Below, one piece after another: positions 36,142 to 46,550 of a stretch of DNA of 64,000 nt. The notes below the pieces were generated by a model, which worked only from the letters and a program-made list of their open reading frames with translations, ran no database searches and had not been told where the DNA came from. Made by a program: the position numbers and the translations under genes. Numbering within the stretch: the first letter of the stretch is position 1; each line of letters opens with the position of its first letter. Source of the stretch: Flavobacteriaceae bacterium D16 (GTDB lineage Bacteria; Bacteroidota; Bacteroidia; Flavobacteriales; Flavobacteriaceae). The stretch covers positions 930,001 to 994,000 of the forward strand of contig JAJTJC010000035.1 of assembly GCA_021295155.1 (NCBI GenBank), given 5' to 3'.

Positions 36142-36171
36142 GCCCCGAAGAAATTCGGGGCTTTCCTATTT
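36142..36171 (+). terminator. Terminator after the porin gene
   Basis: GCCCCGAA (36142-36149) and TTCGGGGC (36154-36161), GAAA loop, followed by TTTCCTATTTCTT. Convergent with the DUF1684 gene. Confidence 0.75.
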
Positions 36172-36822
36172 CTTGGCTTTAAAGTCTTTAACCCCTGCCC
36201 TAATTGGTAAATCGAGTGTATTAACTTCAGGAACCAATGGACAGCTAAACTTTTTATTGTAGACGCAATAAGGATTGTAGGACTTATTGAAGTCGATTAT
36301 AAGGGAATCACCTTCCGGGATCCTGAGGTCTATATACCTGCCTCCGGAATACGTTTCCTCTCCGTTAGTATCATCCAGGAACGGCAAAAAGAGGTAATCC
36401 TGATATTGCGGATCATCCAGCAAATCCTGAGTTTGATATATTTCCAGAGAAAAAGGCTTTCCTTGCAGCTTAAAATAGGCAATTGCAAAAACCACCTCTT
36501 CAGATTCCCTGTCTGTATTTGTGGGCATCATAAAAGGGGCGGCTTCCGGAGTGTATTCAAGGCGGGCCCATACCCTGAAATTGGTGTCCGGTTCAAAAAA
36601 CTCCAGCCCCGTAAAGTCTTTTCGGTAGCGATCTGGCAAGGGAGATGATTCCGGGTTACGGAAATCAGCATTGAGTTTCTTCTGGAACTCATCAATATCT
36701 TTTAAGGCATCAGAAGTCCACTGCACCTCGTCTTCACTGGCATCATGGTAACGTTTGGCATCCCGGCAGGAACCCAATGATATTACAAGAATAAAAAGTA
36801 TAGTAATGATTGAACTCCTCAT
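36166..36822 (-). CDS. DUF1684 lipoprotein
   Basis: A 218-residue lipoprotein; lipobox SLGSC (Cys about 19). The DUF1684 signature is clear: RYIDLRIPEGDSLIIDFNKSYNPYC, with YNPYCVYNKKFSCPLVPEVNTLDLPIRAGVKDF. Bacteroidota carry many copies; function unknown. It is separated from the next minus-strand gene by about 45 bases and may share its transcript. Confidence 0.87.
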   Translation of the reverse strand: MRSSIITILFILVISLGSCRDAKRYHDASEDEVQWTSDALKDIDEFQKKLNADFRNPESSPLPDRYRKDFTGLEFFEPDTNFRVWARLEYTPEAAPFMMPTNTDRESEEVVFAIAYFKLQGKPFSLEIYQTQDLLDDPQYQDYLFLPFLDDTNGEETYSGGRYIDLRIPEGDSLIIDFNKSYNPYCVYNKKFSCPLVPEVNTLDLPIRAGVKDFKAKK

Positions 36823-36868
36823 AACTAGTATTTGTGTACTTAAAAATACAATTTAAAGGAATTCCTGA

Positions 36869-38317
36869 TTACTCTTCATTGAGTTTATAGCGGGCCTCAT
36901 TGAGGTATTTTTCCACCAGCTTATTGAATTCCGGCATAATACGCAGCAGTGCTGTATTTTCAAGTGCATAGAGTGCCTCCTTATCCGTAAAACCCTGTTT
37001 GAGCAATTCCTCCAGATAAAAAATAGCCGTTCCATAGTCCTCATATTTTGCACTATCCGAAATAATTTTCAGGTAGTAGGAGAAATCGGTAGGATCCGTT
37101 ATGGTTTTGATCATCCACAGTAAACTAACCGCCTCTTCATCCACGGATGGTCTGGCCTGTTCAATCCTAATATTGTCTTCTACCATAGCATTGAGAAAGG
37201 ATATAAGACGCTTGCCCATCTGCTTTTCGCGCAAACCTGGCTTTCTCTCATATTCCTGGAGCTTTTTCATCTGGTAATTCCACCAACCAAGATTATTATA
37301 GTTAAGAGCGTCCAGATCTTGCAGTAAATTATACTCATAATCCCCCTGCTTGAGTTCTTCCTGGAACATCAGGTTCTTAAGTTCACGCCGCTGTACTTTA
37401 AACTCTTTAATTCTCCTTAGATTCCTTTTAGCCTTGATGAGGGTGTCTGTACTAATCAGGGTTTGATAATTTGCTATAATGGAGTTCAATACAGCCTCGG
37501 CCTCAGGATAACGCTTGCCTTCCATCAGTTGCCTGAAATCTGCATATTCGGTTTCAAAAGATTGGACAACAATATTGGTATCCTTTTCTATCAATCCCTT
37601 TCTCATGGCACCAAGAGTTAACCTGCGGACTGCCCTTTCTACCAATACCGGGTTTTGTATTTCGTCGCCCCCGTCATGGACCAATAGATCATAGGGAACA
37701 TTGAGGTCGTCCAGCTGCCTTTTTGCCTTGAGCATTATAGGGTAGTGATAGTCTTCCCGCCCTACCACGCCAATAGATCGAAAAGGCCTCGCTATTTTTT
37801 GCATACTATTGTCTGCAAGTTCAATGAACAATCTGTTATTAATAGGATCACCTATTGAAATAACCGCCTCTACACCTTTCACCCAATAAGGAATTATCCC
37901 TGCCATTTTTCCACCATTTCCAAAACCAGCAGCGTAAATCCGTCCCTTGGGAATAGCAAACATCGTAGCCATTGTAGTCATTAAACGCCTAATTATCTCT
38001 ACGTTATCCGAAATGGAGAGGGTATCGTTAAGACTGTTGGAGGCTGCCAGTAAGTACCTTTGTTTTTCAGAGGCACTCCTGAATTTTCTGATTGCTTCGG
38101 CTCCATCGCCTGTCATGTCCATGACAAAAATTACCGGCCAGGCCTCAGAGGTTTTATAGGCTGAAGGAATATACAGGGCAAATGTATCCGGCAGGGTATC
38201 GCGAACCTGAAGGGAATCAAGAATAATCCCTTTTCTAAGCTTAATAGGTTTCACCTGTGCCTGGGCAAACAAGGTAAATAGTATTAAAACAAAGGCTGAA
38301 AGTAGCGATTTATTCAT
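36869..38317 (-). CDS. Exported alpha/beta-hydrolase-like protein without nucleophile Ser
   Basis: A 482-residue exported protein. Signal peptide SLLSAFVLILFTLFAQAQ. Residues about 35-245 look like an esterase or PHB-depolymerase-like alpha/beta fold: FALYIPSAYKTSEAWPVIFVMDMTG. The nucleophile elbow reads AAGFGNGGKMAG, with Gly where GFSNGG hydrolases have Ser. The codon is GGA, so it is a real Gly. The C-terminal 240 residues are helical (YPEAEAVLNSI, TAIFYLEELLKQGFTDKEALYALEN) and resemble TPR-like repeats. It may be a binding or scaffold protein. Confidence 0.75.
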   Translation of the reverse strand: MNKSLLSAFVLILFTLFAQAQVKPIKLRKGIILDSLQVRDTLPDTFALYIPSAYKTSEAWPVIFVMDMTGDGAEAIRKFRSASEKQRYLLAASNSLNDTLSISDNVEIIRRLMTTMATMFAIPKGRIYAAGFGNGGKMAGIIPYWVKGVEAVISIGDPINNRLFIELADNSMQKIARPFRSIGVVGREDYHYPIMLKAKRQLDDLNVPYDLLVHDGGDEIQNPVLVERAVRRLTLGAMRKGLIEKDTNIVVQSFETEYADFRQLMEGKRYPEAEAVLNSIIANYQTLISTDTLIKAKRNLRRIKEFKVQRRELKNLMFQEELKQGDYEYNLLQDLDALNYNNLGWWNYQMKKLQEYERKPGLREKQMGKRLISFLNAMVEDNIRIEQARPSVDEEAVSLLWMIKTITDPTDFSYYLKIISDSAKYEDYGTAIFYLEELLKQGFTDKEALYALENTALLRIMPEFNKLVEKYLNEARYKLNEE

Positions 38318-38445
38318 AGCAATATGATATCAAAAATCCGGCCAAAATTTCATAAATCAAAATGTTGCCTCATTCTTTTGTCTTTTAATACCGGAATATT
38401 TTGATCATTATAAAGATGGGAAAAAATTATATACTAAGTCTACTA

Positions 38446-38898
38446 CTACGGCTTATTTCCATTTATGGGGGCATCGGATATTATGTCTGAAAGGATAATA
38501 TGCGTTCGCGTTTCCCCGTATTGTATTAGCTGATCAATAAATTCTTCCAGGTGCAACTGGTCCAGCAAGACCACCTCCATAATGATGTTCTCATTTCCCG
38601 TTATCCGGTAACAATTCATGACTTCCTTCATGGAACGGACCTTATCTAAAAATGGTTTCAACTTACCCATGAATGCCTTAATAGTCACTATAGCTCTGAG
38701 CTGGTAGCCCATTTTTAAATGGTTTACCCTGGCCTTATATCCTTCGAGAATACCAAGGTCTTCCATCTTTTTCACCCGTTCTGCAACCGCAGGCGGAGTA
38801 AGTCCTACCACTCTGCCAATACTGGCAAAAGATTCCCTGGAATTTTGCTGTAAACGCTGGAGGATTTTTTTGTTTATGTCATCTATTTTACTTTCCAA
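38446..38898 (-). CDS. Lrp/AsnC-family transcriptional regulator
   Basis: A 150-residue feast/famine regulator. N-terminal winged helix (about 5-60) with INKKILQRLQQNSRESFASIG and LTPPAVAERVKKMEDLGIL, then the RAM ligand-binding domain with VMNCYRITGNENIIMEVVL. It likely responds to an amino acid. TTG start at 38898; no in-frame ATG upstream. It is divergent from the 140-residue gene and could control it. Confidence 0.92.
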   Translation of the reverse strand: MESKIDDINKKILQRLQQNSRESFASIGRVVGLTPPAVAERVKKMEDLGILEGYKARVNHLKMGYQLRAIVTIKAFMGKLKPFLDKVRSMKEVMNCYRITGNENIIMEVVLLDQLHLEEFIDQLIQYGETRTHIILSDIISDAPINGNKP

Positions 38899-39029
38899 AT
38901 TTATTTTTGTTATTATTTTATAATCTAAAGTTAAACTAAATATTTGATTTTAAATCAAAAGTATTTTCAGAAAATAGCGATGTAACTTTATATAAAATAA
39001 ATAACTGTTACTCTTATTGTCCCGATCTT

Positions 39030-39452
39030 ATGACTCCACCCCTTGTATATCGTAAGGCTCTGGAGCTCTGTGAACTAAGCAGAGCCATAGCTTCTTATGT
39101 CACCCAAAACAAAGATTTACTCAAGCTTTACCAGTCCAATAGCCTGCGTGATATTATAGCAGATTCCTTGCTTACTGATGCTATTTTAATCCGACAACAG
39201 ATTGCCAGGGCTGAAGAAAGTAGTAATCCAGTGGTGCGTTTCCGAACCACACATTTTGTCTCTGTGATGCTCAGAAACCTGCAGGGATATACTAATGGCC
39301 TGGAACACCACGGAGTTAAGGAAAAAGAGTATTTGGATCTGCTGAGAAAAGAGATAAAAAGCTTTAAGAAAGTATTCAAAAAATGGAGACGTTCTCTTGG
39401 ATCGCATCGGGATGAAGGAAATTGGGGTTACCAGGATTACCTGGGATACTAG
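39030..39452 (+). CDS. Conserved-looking helical protein of unknown function
   Basis: A 140-residue all-helical protein (YRKALELCELSRAIASYVTQNKDLLKL, LLTDAILIRQQIARAEESS, KYLDLLRKEIKSFKKVFKKWRRSLG). The first helix with YRKALELCELSRAI resembles four-helix-bundle S23-like proteins, but this is weak. No signal peptide. It is divergent from the Lrp regulator with 130 bases between. ATG at 39030. Confidence 0.65.
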   Translation: MTPPLVYRKALELCELSRAIASYVTQNKDLLKLYQSNSLRDIIADSLLTDAILIRQQIARAEESSNPVVRFRTTHFVSVMLRNLQGYTNGLEHHGVKEKEYLDLLRKEIKSFKKVFKKWRRSLGSHRDEGNWGYQDYLGY

Positions 39453-39499
39453 CTCCGAATTACCCCCTCGCTAAAAGCTGCTTTGTATCACCATTCTTT

Positions 39500-42400
39500 T
39501 TACATATTCCTCCTGTACTGACCCCCTACTTCAAATAATGCCTGGGTGATCTGACCAAGTGAACAATACTTGGCAACCTCCATAAGTTGTTCAAAGGTAT
39601 TCTCATTGTGTGTGGCTGCGTTTCGAAGGCCTTCCAATGCTTGTTTTGACTTATCCCTGTTACGCTCCCAAAGGTTACCTAGTGTTTGCAACTGCACCTT
39701 TTTTTCGTCTTCGGTTGCACGGATTACTTCAGCCGGAAGTATGGTAGGAGATCCTTTAGAGCTTAAAAATGTATTCACCCCAATGATAGGATAGGCACCC
39801 GTATGTTTGAGTGTTTCATAGTGAAGACTCTCTTCCTGAATCTTGGAGCGTTGATACATGGTTTCCATAGCGCCCAGCACGCCGCCGCGCTCCGTGATTC
39901 GGTCAAATTCCAGGAGCACTGCTTCTTCCACCAGGTCCGTAAGCTCCTCGATTATAAAGGATCCCTGAAGTGGATTTTCATTTTTCGCCAGTCCAAGTTC
40001 CTTATTTATAATAAGCTGAATGGCCATCGCCCTTCTTACGGATTCTTCTGTTGGAGTCGTGATTGCTTCATCATAAGCATTGGTATGCAGCGAATTGCAA
40101 TTGTCATAAATCGCATACAAGGCTTGTAACGTAGTACGGATATCATTAAAATCGATTTCCTGTGCGTGCAGACTCCTTCCCGAAGTTTGTATATGATATT
40201 TAAGCATCTGCGCCCTGGAGTCGGCTCCGTACTTTTCTCTCATTGCCTTGGCCCAGATCCGGCGGGCTACCCGCCCGATAACCGCATATTCGGGATCGAT
40301 CCCATTACTAAAGAAGAAGGAAAGATTGGGGCCAAATTTATTGATATCCATTCCCCTGCTCAGATAATATTCTACATAGGTAAAGCCATTGGATAAGGTA
40401 AATGCCAATTGTGAAATGGGATTGGCGCCGGCTTCAGCTATGTGGTATCCCGAGATGGAAACCGAATAGAAATTCCTAATTTGATTGGCAATAAAATACT
40501 CCTGAACATCCCCCATAAGCCTCAGGGCAAACTCTGTTGAAAAAATACAGGTATTTTGTGCCTGATCCTCTTTGAGTATATCCGCCTGAACAGTACCTCG
40601 AACCTGAGCAAGGGTCTCCTTTTTGATACGGGAATAGATATCCAAAGGAAGGACCTGATCTCCGGTGACTCCCAGCAGCATTAATCCAAGACCATCATTT
40701 CCTTCTGGGAGTGGACCTTTATAAGCTGGTCGCTCTACTCCCTTATCGGCGTATATAGCGTGAATTTTCTTGCTCACCTCATCCTCCAGACCTTCAGCGC
40801 GTATATATTTCTCACAATTCTGGTCTACGGCAGCATTCATAAAAAAGGCCAATAACATAGGAGCAGGACCGTTGATAGTCATACTAACAGACGTTAGCGG
40901 GTCTGTGAGATCAAATCCGGAATACAATTTTTTAGCATCGTCCAGACAACAGATAGAAACTCCGGCATTGCCAATCTTTCCATATATATCCGGGCGCTCA
41001 TTCGGATCATGTCCATAAAGCGTAACCGAGTCAAACGCCGTAGAAAGACGTTTGGCGGGCATATCCATACTTACATAATGGAAACGCCTGTTGGTCCTTT
41101 CCGGGCCGCCTTCACCCGCAAACATACGGGTAGGATCTTCCTGGGTTCGCTTAAATGGGTACAGCCCTGAAGTATACGGGAAGGCACCCGGTACATTTTC
41201 CGTTAAGGTCCACTTAAGGATATCGCCCCAGGAGCGATATCGGGGCAGGACCACTTTTGGGATTTCTAACTGCGACAAAGAAGTAGTGTGCGTAGGAATC
41301 CGGATTTCCTTACCCCTAACCTCAAAAACATACTCCGGATCTGTATAGCGCGCGCGCAGCTGTTGCCAGTTCACTAGTGTTTCCCAGTGATAAGGGTTCA
41401 GGTTTTTCATTTCCGCATTGAATTCTTCCTGAAGTTTTGCCAGAAACCCTGTATCAAAATCTTTTTTAGCGTCTTTTTTTAATTGGACTTCATCCAATCC
41501 TTTGGCATTTATGTACGCTGAAGATTCTCCATTTTCCGAGTTGCCGGTAATGGTTAGCAGTGTTTTATAAAGCCCGTATAAGCGCTCTGCAACCTCTGTT
41601 TGTTCAGAAACCGCCTGGTCGTAATTTCTATTGCTTTCCGAGATTTCAGAAAGGTATCGTGTTCTCGCTGGTGGAATTATGTATACTTTATCCTCCTGGT
41701 CATCGGAAAGCTGATACCCTGATTCCAAATGAGCACCACCTTTCTCATTCAGGGTTTGAATAACCCTGGTGTATAGGAGATTCATCCCTGGGTCGTTAAA
41801 TTGAGATGCCATGGTACCAAATACAGGCAAGGAGTCAGGATCTGCATCCCAAAGGTTGTTATTTCGCACATATTGCTTCTTAACATCCCGCAAGGCGTCT
41901 AGTGCACCCCGCTTATCAAACTTATTTATGGCAACCAGATCAGCAAAATCCAGCATATCTATCTTCTCCAATTGTGTGGCTGCACCAAATTCTGGGGTCA
42001 TCACATAGAGGGACACATCGCTATGTTCAATGATCTCCGTATCGGACTGTCCAATCCCGGAGGTCTCTAAAATTATCAGGTCAAATGCTGATGCCTTAAG
42101 CACATTCAAGGCCTCATTGACGTGTTTAGACAGAGCCAGATTAGATTGTCTTGTAGCCAGCGAGCGCATATACACCCGTTCATTGTTGATGGCATTCATG
42201 CGAATACGGTCTCCCAGCAAGGCCCCTCCGGTCTTTCGCTTTGAGGGATCTACAGAAACCAACCCAATGTGCTTGTCCGGGAAATCAACCAGAAATCGGC
42301 GTACCAATTCATCCACCAAACTGGATTTACCAGCACCACCGGTTCCTGTAATTCCGAGTACAGGTACTTGTTGATTCTTAGTTTTCAGTTGGGCGAAATG

Positions 42401-42958
42401 AGCATCAAATTCATCAGGACGATTCTCAGCCAGGCTAATCAACCTTGCCAAAACACGGTCATCCTTAAGTTCAAATGCCTTAGCAAGACTTTTATCCTTT
42501 TCAAGCTTTAGTTCCGGAACAGGGAAGTCTGATTGAGATACCAGATCATTGATCATACCCTGCAGGCCCATTTTTCTTCCGTCATCCGGAGAATAGATTC
42601 GGGTAACCCCATAATCCATAAGGCTTTTAATCTCCTCAGGAAGGATTACACCGCCACCGCCACCAAAGATTTTAATATGCCCGGCACCTTTTTCCTGGAG
42701 CAGGTCGTACATATACCGAAAGTATTCATTATGACCTCCCTGGTAGGAAGTCATCGCTATGGCATTGGCATCTTCCTGTATAGCACAATTAACCACCTCC
42801 GCCACACTTCTATCATGGCCTAGGTGAATAACTTCCACTCCAGTGGACTGAATAATACGACGCATAATATTAATTGCTGCATCATGACCATCAAAAAGCG
42901 AGGCTGCGGTAACAATTCTTACCTTATTCTGTGGCTTATAGGGTTGTATTTGCTCCAT
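39500..42958 (-). CDS. icmF: Fused B12-dependent acyl-CoA mutase, IcmF type
   Basis: A 1152-residue fusion. Domain order: B12-binding domain (about 10-145, with LFDGHDAA, H25 the lower axial ligand), MeaI-type G3E GTPase (195-400, Walker [10 protein letters not shown] at 205), linker, then mutase TIM barrel (about 560-1130). This order is the isobutyryl-CoA mutase fusion IcmF, where the built-in GTPase guards cofactor quality. It interconverts isobutyryl- and butyryl-CoA or related acyl-CoAs; exact substrate needs residue comparison. No B12 riboswitch was recognised upstream. Confidence 0.92.
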   Translation of the reverse strand: MEQIQPYKPQNKVRIVTAASLFDGHDAAINIMRRIIQSTGVEVIHLGHDRSVAEVVNCAIQEDANAIAMTSYQGGHNEYFRYMYDLLQEKGAGHIKIFGGGGGVILPEEIKSLMDYGVTRIYSPDDGRKMGLQGMINDLVSQSDFPVPELKLEKDKSLAKAFELKDDRVLARLISLAENRPDEFDAHFAQLKTKNQQVPVLGITGTGGAGKSSLVDELVRRFLVDFPDKHIGLVSVDPSKRKTGGALLGDRIRMNAINNERVYMRSLATRQSNLALSKHVNEALNVLKASAFDLIILETSGIGQSDTEIIEHSDVSLYVMTPEFGAATQLEKIDMLDFADLVAINKFDKRGALDALRDVKKQYVRNNNLWDADPDSLPVFGTMASQFNDPGMNLLYTRVIQTLNEKGGAHLESGYQLSDDQEDKVYIIPPARTRYLSEISESNRNYDQAVSEQTEVAERLYGLYKTLLTITGNSENGESSAYINAKGLDEVQLKKDAKKDFDTGFLAKLQEEFNAEMKNLNPYHWETLVNWQQLRARYTDPEYVFEVRGKEIRIPTHTTSLSQLEIPKVVLPRYRSWGDILKWTLTENVPGAFPYTSGLYPFKRTQEDPTRMFAGEGGPERTNRRFHYVSMDMPAKRLSTAFDSVTLYGHDPNERPDIYGKIGNAGVSICCLDDAKKLYSGFDLTDPLTSVSMTINGPAPMLLAFFMNAAVDQNCEKYIRAEGLEDEVSKKIHAIYADKGVERPAYKGPLPEGNDGLGLMLLGVTGDQVLPLDIYSRIKKETLAQVRGTVQADILKEDQAQNTCIFSTEFALRLMGDVQEYFIANQIRNFYSVSISGYHIAEAGANPISQLAFTLSNGFTYVEYYLSRGMDINKFGPNLSFFFSNGIDPEYAVIGRVARRIWAKAMREKYGADSRAQMLKYHIQTSGRSLHAQEIDFNDIRTTLQALYAIYDNCNSLHTNAYDEAITTPTEESVRRAMAIQLIINKELGLAKNENPLQGSFIIEELTDLVEEAVLLEFDRITERGGVLGAMETMYQRSKIQEESLHYETLKHTGAYPIIGVNTFLSSKGSPTILPAEVIRATEDEKKVQLQTLGNLWERNRDKSKQALEGLRNAATHNENTFEQLMEVAKYCSLGQITQALFEVGGQYRRNM

Positions 42959-43097
42959 TGTTAAAAAATAGGCGGTTTAGGGGGTGTAATTTACGAAAAA
43001 TGCAAAAAATAATTCGATATGATTCGAATTTTGTAAAAGTTTTAGGCAATAAAAACGGGCGGTTCAAAATCTTAATTTAATCCAATATCTTGTAAAC

Positions 43098-43949
43098 TTG
43101 AAAGTCACTTTACACATACATTGCCCGGACCAACCGGGTATTATCAGTACCGTTACCCAGTTTTTCCACAATCGCGGAGGAAACATTTTATATCTGGATC
43201 AGCACGTGGACCAGGAAGCAGGGGTTTTCTTTATGCGGTTAGAGTGTGATTTTGCCGAAAATGACCCTGAATTGCATGGTCTAAGGCAGACCATAACGGC
43301 AGAATTGGCCGAGCGCTACCAGATGGAATGGGATCTCTATCAGGAATGCATAAGGCCCCGTATGGCGATCTTTGTTTCCAAATATAACCACTGCTTGTAC
43401 GATTTACTTAGCCGATTCCGATCTGGGGAGTTAGACGTGGATATTCCTTTTATCATTAGCAATCATGAGGACCTGCGGCACATTGCCGATCAGTTTGAAA
43501 TCCCCTATCACTGTATTCCGGTTAGCAAACAGCATAAGGCAGAAGCAGAAGCGCAACAGTTAGCACTTTTAAAGGAAAAGGAGGTAGATTTCATAGTCCT
43601 GGCCAGATATATGCAAATTATTAGTCCCTTATTGATCGAGGCCTATCCTAACCGCATTATTAACATCCATCATTCGTTTCTTCCTGCATTTGCAGGGGCA
43701 AAACCCTATCACGCAGCATTTGAACGTGGCGTAAAAATAATAGGGGCCACCAGCCATTATGTAACTGAAGACCTGGACGCAGGCCCGATTATTGAACAGG
43801 ATGTAACCGCCGTTTCCCATGTACATACGGTACGGGATTTTGTGGCCAAAGGCCGGGATCTGGAAAAGATCGTACTGGCAAGGGCTGTAAAACTTCACAT
43901 TGCCCACAAAACGATGGTATACAACAATAAAACAGTGATCTTTTATTAG
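43098..43949 (+). CDS. purU: Formyltetrahydrofolate deformylase
   Basis: A 283-residue enzyme that releases formate from 10-formyl-THF. ACT domain 1-80 (PDQPGIISTVTQFFHNRGGNI). Formyltransferase-like domain 85-283 with NHEDLRHIADQF, ARYMQIISP, NIHHSFLPAFAGAKPYHAA and DAGPIIEQD, which carry the catalytic Asn, His and Asp. TTG start at 43098 matches the family N-terminus; no ATG fits. It is divergent from icmF, 140 bases away. Confidence 0.93.
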   Translation: MKVTLHIHCPDQPGIISTVTQFFHNRGGNILYLDQHVDQEAGVFFMRLECDFAENDPELHGLRQTITAELAERYQMEWDLYQECIRPRMAIFVSKYNHCLYDLLSRFRSGELDVDIPFIISNHEDLRHIADQFEIPYHCIPVSKQHKAEAEAQQLALLKEKEVDFIVLARYMQIISPLLIEAYPNRIINIHHSFLPAFAGAKPYHAAFERGVKIIGATSHYVTEDLDAGPIIEQDVTAVSHVHTVRDFVAKGRDLEKIVLARAVKLHIAHKTMVYNNKTVIFY

Positions 43950-44047
43950 GCAATCGTAATTTAGATTGTATAAAGTCCGTCAGATTTTTTAAATTAAGCC
44001 ATGGTAAGGACGGAACCTTCCATCAGTATAACCCGAAGAGCATTTAA

Positions 44048-45016
44048 ATGACAAAAATTGCGGTCCTGGGTCCGATCCCAAGGGATACTATTTACACTTA
44101 CAAGGATGAGATGATCCAGAAATACGGATGTGTTACTCATCCTGTGATTGCCCTTTCCAAATTGTTGGGAGAGGAAGGTCAGGTAGTCCCTGTTTCCCAT
44201 GTTCATCAGAAGGATTATGAGGGAATCCTGGAGGTCTTTGCTCCCTATGGCAATATTGAAACCCAGTATATCAGCGATGCTGATGACAGGGGAACAGTTA
44301 TAGAATTGCGTTTTCTGGACCAGAACAACCGTTTGGAAAAACAAACAGCCTGTATGAAACCTATACTCCCCGGGGATGTGGCGGGACTTGAGGATGCAGA
44401 TGCCTATGTTTTTGTGCCTATCACGGATTTTGAAATATCCCTGAGCACACTTAAATATCTTAAGGAAAAAGGAAAAGGAACCATAATATTTGACGCACAT
44501 GGCCCTACCTCTGCCATGAGTATATCCGGTGAGCGACACCGTAAATTCTGGGTAGATATGGACGAGTGGCTGCCTTATATAGATGTCTTAAAAATGAACC
44601 TGGAAGAGTCCCAGGTATGCTGGTTTAAAAATGAATATGACGCTGCTGAGATGACTGGTTATGACGAAGAAAGTACTGAACATCTTGATGATATGGCCGC
44701 CCATGTATTAGAGTATGGGGTTGCCTACTTCTACGTGACGTTGGATTCCCGCGGCTGTGTTATGTACTATAAAGACAAGGGCCAGGTGAAAAAAGAGTTT
44801 ATCACCTCTGTATTTATGAAGCACGTTATAGACACAACTGGTTGTGGGGACTCCTTTGCTGGTGGATTGGCATTTGGTTTTTCCCGATTTGGAAATCCTG
44901 TTAAAGCAGCCCAGTATGCAAATACATTAGGGGCACTACGTACGCAAGGCAAAACTTTTGAGGTATTCAAAACCCATGATGAAACCGCAAAGATCATCGC
45001 CGAACACTATAGCTGA
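44048..45016 (+). CDS. PfkB-family carbohydrate kinase
   Basis: A 322-residue ribokinase-fold kinase. C-terminal signature DTTGCGDSFAGGLAFG with catalytic Asp and anion hole. The N-terminal GPIPRDTI replaces the usual GxxxxD. Substrate is unknown: sugar or nucleoside. It is 98 bases after purU and probably separate. Confidence 0.88.
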   Translation: MTKIAVLGPIPRDTIYTYKDEMIQKYGCVTHPVIALSKLLGEEGQVVPVSHVHQKDYEGILEVFAPYGNIETQYISDADDRGTVIELRFLDQNNRLEKQTACMKPILPGDVAGLEDADAYVFVPITDFEISLSTLKYLKEKGKGTIIFDAHGPTSAMSISGERHRKFWVDMDEWLPYIDVLKMNLEESQVCWFKNEYDAAEMTGYDEESTEHLDDMAAHVLEYGVAYFYVTLDSRGCVMYYKDKGQVKKEFITSVFMKHVIDTTGCGDSFAGGLAFGFSRFGNPVKAAQYANTLGALRTQGKTFEVFKTHDETAKIIAEHYS

Positions 45017-45258
45017 TGCCATCTATATAACAGCGGTTGCCCACTGCTTTTGTCGTATACTTCTTTCCTAATTTGATTTTTTTCTAACTTTAGTACAGAA
45101 ATTCTTATTAATTTCAAACAATAATTTGGATGCGGCCGCGTTGGGATAGTAATAGCAAAAGATTACAATCAGCTAATATTCAGTTAACCTGGGTATAAAA
45201 AAGATAAAAGACCTTTACGGCAATTATTTGAGTTAGTATTTTTTGAGTTAGTTAGTTT

Positions 45259-45292
45259 GAAATCCTGGTCATTGGCTGGGATTTCTTTTTTT
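45259..45292 (+). terminator. Intrinsic terminator in the interval after pfkB
   Basis: GAAATCCTGG (45259-45268) pairs with CTGGGATTTC (45276-45285) with two G-T pairs, loop TCATTGG, then seven T bases. Confidence 0.8.
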
Positions 45293-45501
45293 ATCCCCTT
45301 TTTCAGTGGTCATTCTGTTCTTATACAGCTAAAGCACAGAGGGAAAACAGCTGATTTTTCATAACAGGTAGGAATATACTTTTTTTAGTACGAATCAATG
45401 AATCTGGTATCACTGGAACTCAAAAAGCCAACATTTAGACAAACTACCTGATTTTTAGTCATATAACTGGGTCTTGGTAATCCAAAAGGCAATTCTGAAC
45501 G

Positions 45502-45509
45502 TATATTTG
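45502..45509 (+). promoter_or_regulatory. -7-like element TATATTTG
   Basis: TAnnTTTG match 18 bases before the ATG at 45528; supports a short leader for the 63-codon gene. Confidence 0.45.
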
Positions 45510-45527
45510 TAAGAAAAGGTTTCCATT

Positions 45528-45719
45528 ATGAATATTCAGTTTTGCAAAGTTGGATCTTCCAGCAAAGAATCTACCCGCAGCTACCCTGGTCACGTACTTG
45601 AAAGCCAGATCGAGGTATTTCAGCAAAAGGCTGCAGCTCATGAGGGTACTCCCTTACAGGCCTTTTTTGAGTCTAAAGTTGATAAGATCAAAAGAATTTT
45701 AGAGCGCCGCGGGGCCTGA
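45528..45719 (+). CDS. 63-residue protein of unknown function
   Basis: A small soluble protein with a helical C-terminal half (SQIEVFQQKAAAHEG, FESKVDKIKRILERRG). No family recognised. Support comes from an AAGAAAAGG purine stretch and a promoter-like box just upstream. It ends 14 bases from the convergent pyrF stop. Confidence 0.5.
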   Translation: MNIQFCKVGSSSKESTRSYPGHVLESQIEVFQQKAAAHEGTPLQAFFESKVDKIKRILERRGA

Positions 45720-45732
45720 AAAACAATAGGGC

Positions 45733-46542
45733 CTAAAGGTATTGGGCCATTTCTCGTTGCAGTTCCATCGCTTTGGCCCTGGCGGCCTCACCATATTCTC
45801 TCCCATTTGAAGCATAAATGATTCCCCTCGATGAATTTACAAGTAGGCCTACATGCTCATTCAATCCATACTGACAGACTTCAGCAAGACTTCCCCCCTG
45901 AGCCCCCACACCAGGGACTAATAAAAAATGATCCGGCACAATAGATCTTACTTCCTGTAGGAAAGTAGCTTTGGTGGCGCCTACAACATACATCAGGTTC
46001 TCCGCATTTTTGTACGATTTTGAAGTATTCAAAACCTGCTGATAGAGCGCTTTGCCTTCCAGGTCTCTGGTCTGAAAATCAAAGGCCCCTGAATTGGAAG
46101 TCAATGCCAGTAATATGGTATGTCTGTCTTCAAATTCCAGAAAAGGCTCCACTGAATCGTGCCCCATATAGGGCGCTACTGTAACCGCGTCGAAGTTCAG
46201 ATCTTCAAAAAATGCTTTTGCGTAGCGCTGGGCGGTATTGCCAATGTCACCGCGTTTAGCGTCAGCTATAGTAAAGACTTCAGGAGCGGTTTTGTTCAGG
46301 TAATCGATGGTTTTTTGCAGAGACTCCCAGCCACTGATTCCATATGCCTCATAAAAAGCAATATTGGGTTTATAAGCCACTGCATAATCCTTTGTGGCAT
46401 CAATTATACCCTTATTAAAGGCAAATATGGGGTCTTCTTCTTCCAGTAAATGTGGAGGCATTTTTTCCAGATCCGTGTCCAGCCCCACACATAAAAAAGA
46501 TTTTTTCTTTCGGATTTGTTGTTCCAGGAAGGATGTTGTCAT
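45733..46542 (-). CDS. pyrF: Orotidine 5'-phosphate decarboxylase
   Basis: A 269-residue subfamily 2 OMP decarboxylase, the last step of UMP synthesis. Catalytic motif FTIADAKRGDIGNTAQRYAKA contains the Asp-Lys-Asp network. Phosphate site GVGAQGG is present. Length and N-terminal LCVGLDTDLEKMP fit the family. It is 8 bases after prfA, last in a minus-strand series from purM. Confidence 0.95.
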   Translation of the reverse strand: MTTSFLEQQIRKKKSFLCVGLDTDLEKMPPHLLEEEDPIFAFNKGIIDATKDYAVAYKPNIAFYEAYGISGWESLQKTIDYLNKTAPEVFTIADAKRGDIGNTAQRYAKAFFEDLNFDAVTVAPYMGHDSVEPFLEFEDRHTILLALTSNSGAFDFQTRDLEGKALYQQVLNTSKSYKNAENLMYVVGATKATFLQEVRSIVPDHFLLVPGVGAQGGSLAEVCQYGLNEHVGLLVNSSRGIIYASNGREYGEAARAKAMELQREMAQYL

Positions 46543-46550
46543 AAGCTAAC

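Larger units (their letters stand above)
45017..45527 (+). other. Non-coding interval after pfkB, ends in part with a strong terminator
   Basis: About 510 bases without a convincing gene. The first part (45017-45258) is A/T-rich with a GC island near 45133 and runs into a terminator at 45259-45292; it could be a long 3' UTR or a small RNA gene. The second part leads to the 63-codon gene and holds a TATATTTG box at 45502-45509. A 22-codon ORF at 45130 has no support. Confidence 0.4.

Noticed and set aside
39570-42823. Several antisense ORFs of 60-115 codons within icmF
   Set aside because: Mirror frames of a well-supported gene; they have no family features.
42961-42990. Half-site TACACCCCCTAA (minus strand) before icmF
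   Set aside because: Only one arm of the nitrogen box, the second arm is missing and it lies almost on the start codon; not enough for a claim.
45130-45198. 22-codon ORF in the gap after the PfkB gene
   Set aside because: No ribosome binding site, no recognisable composition or homologue pattern.
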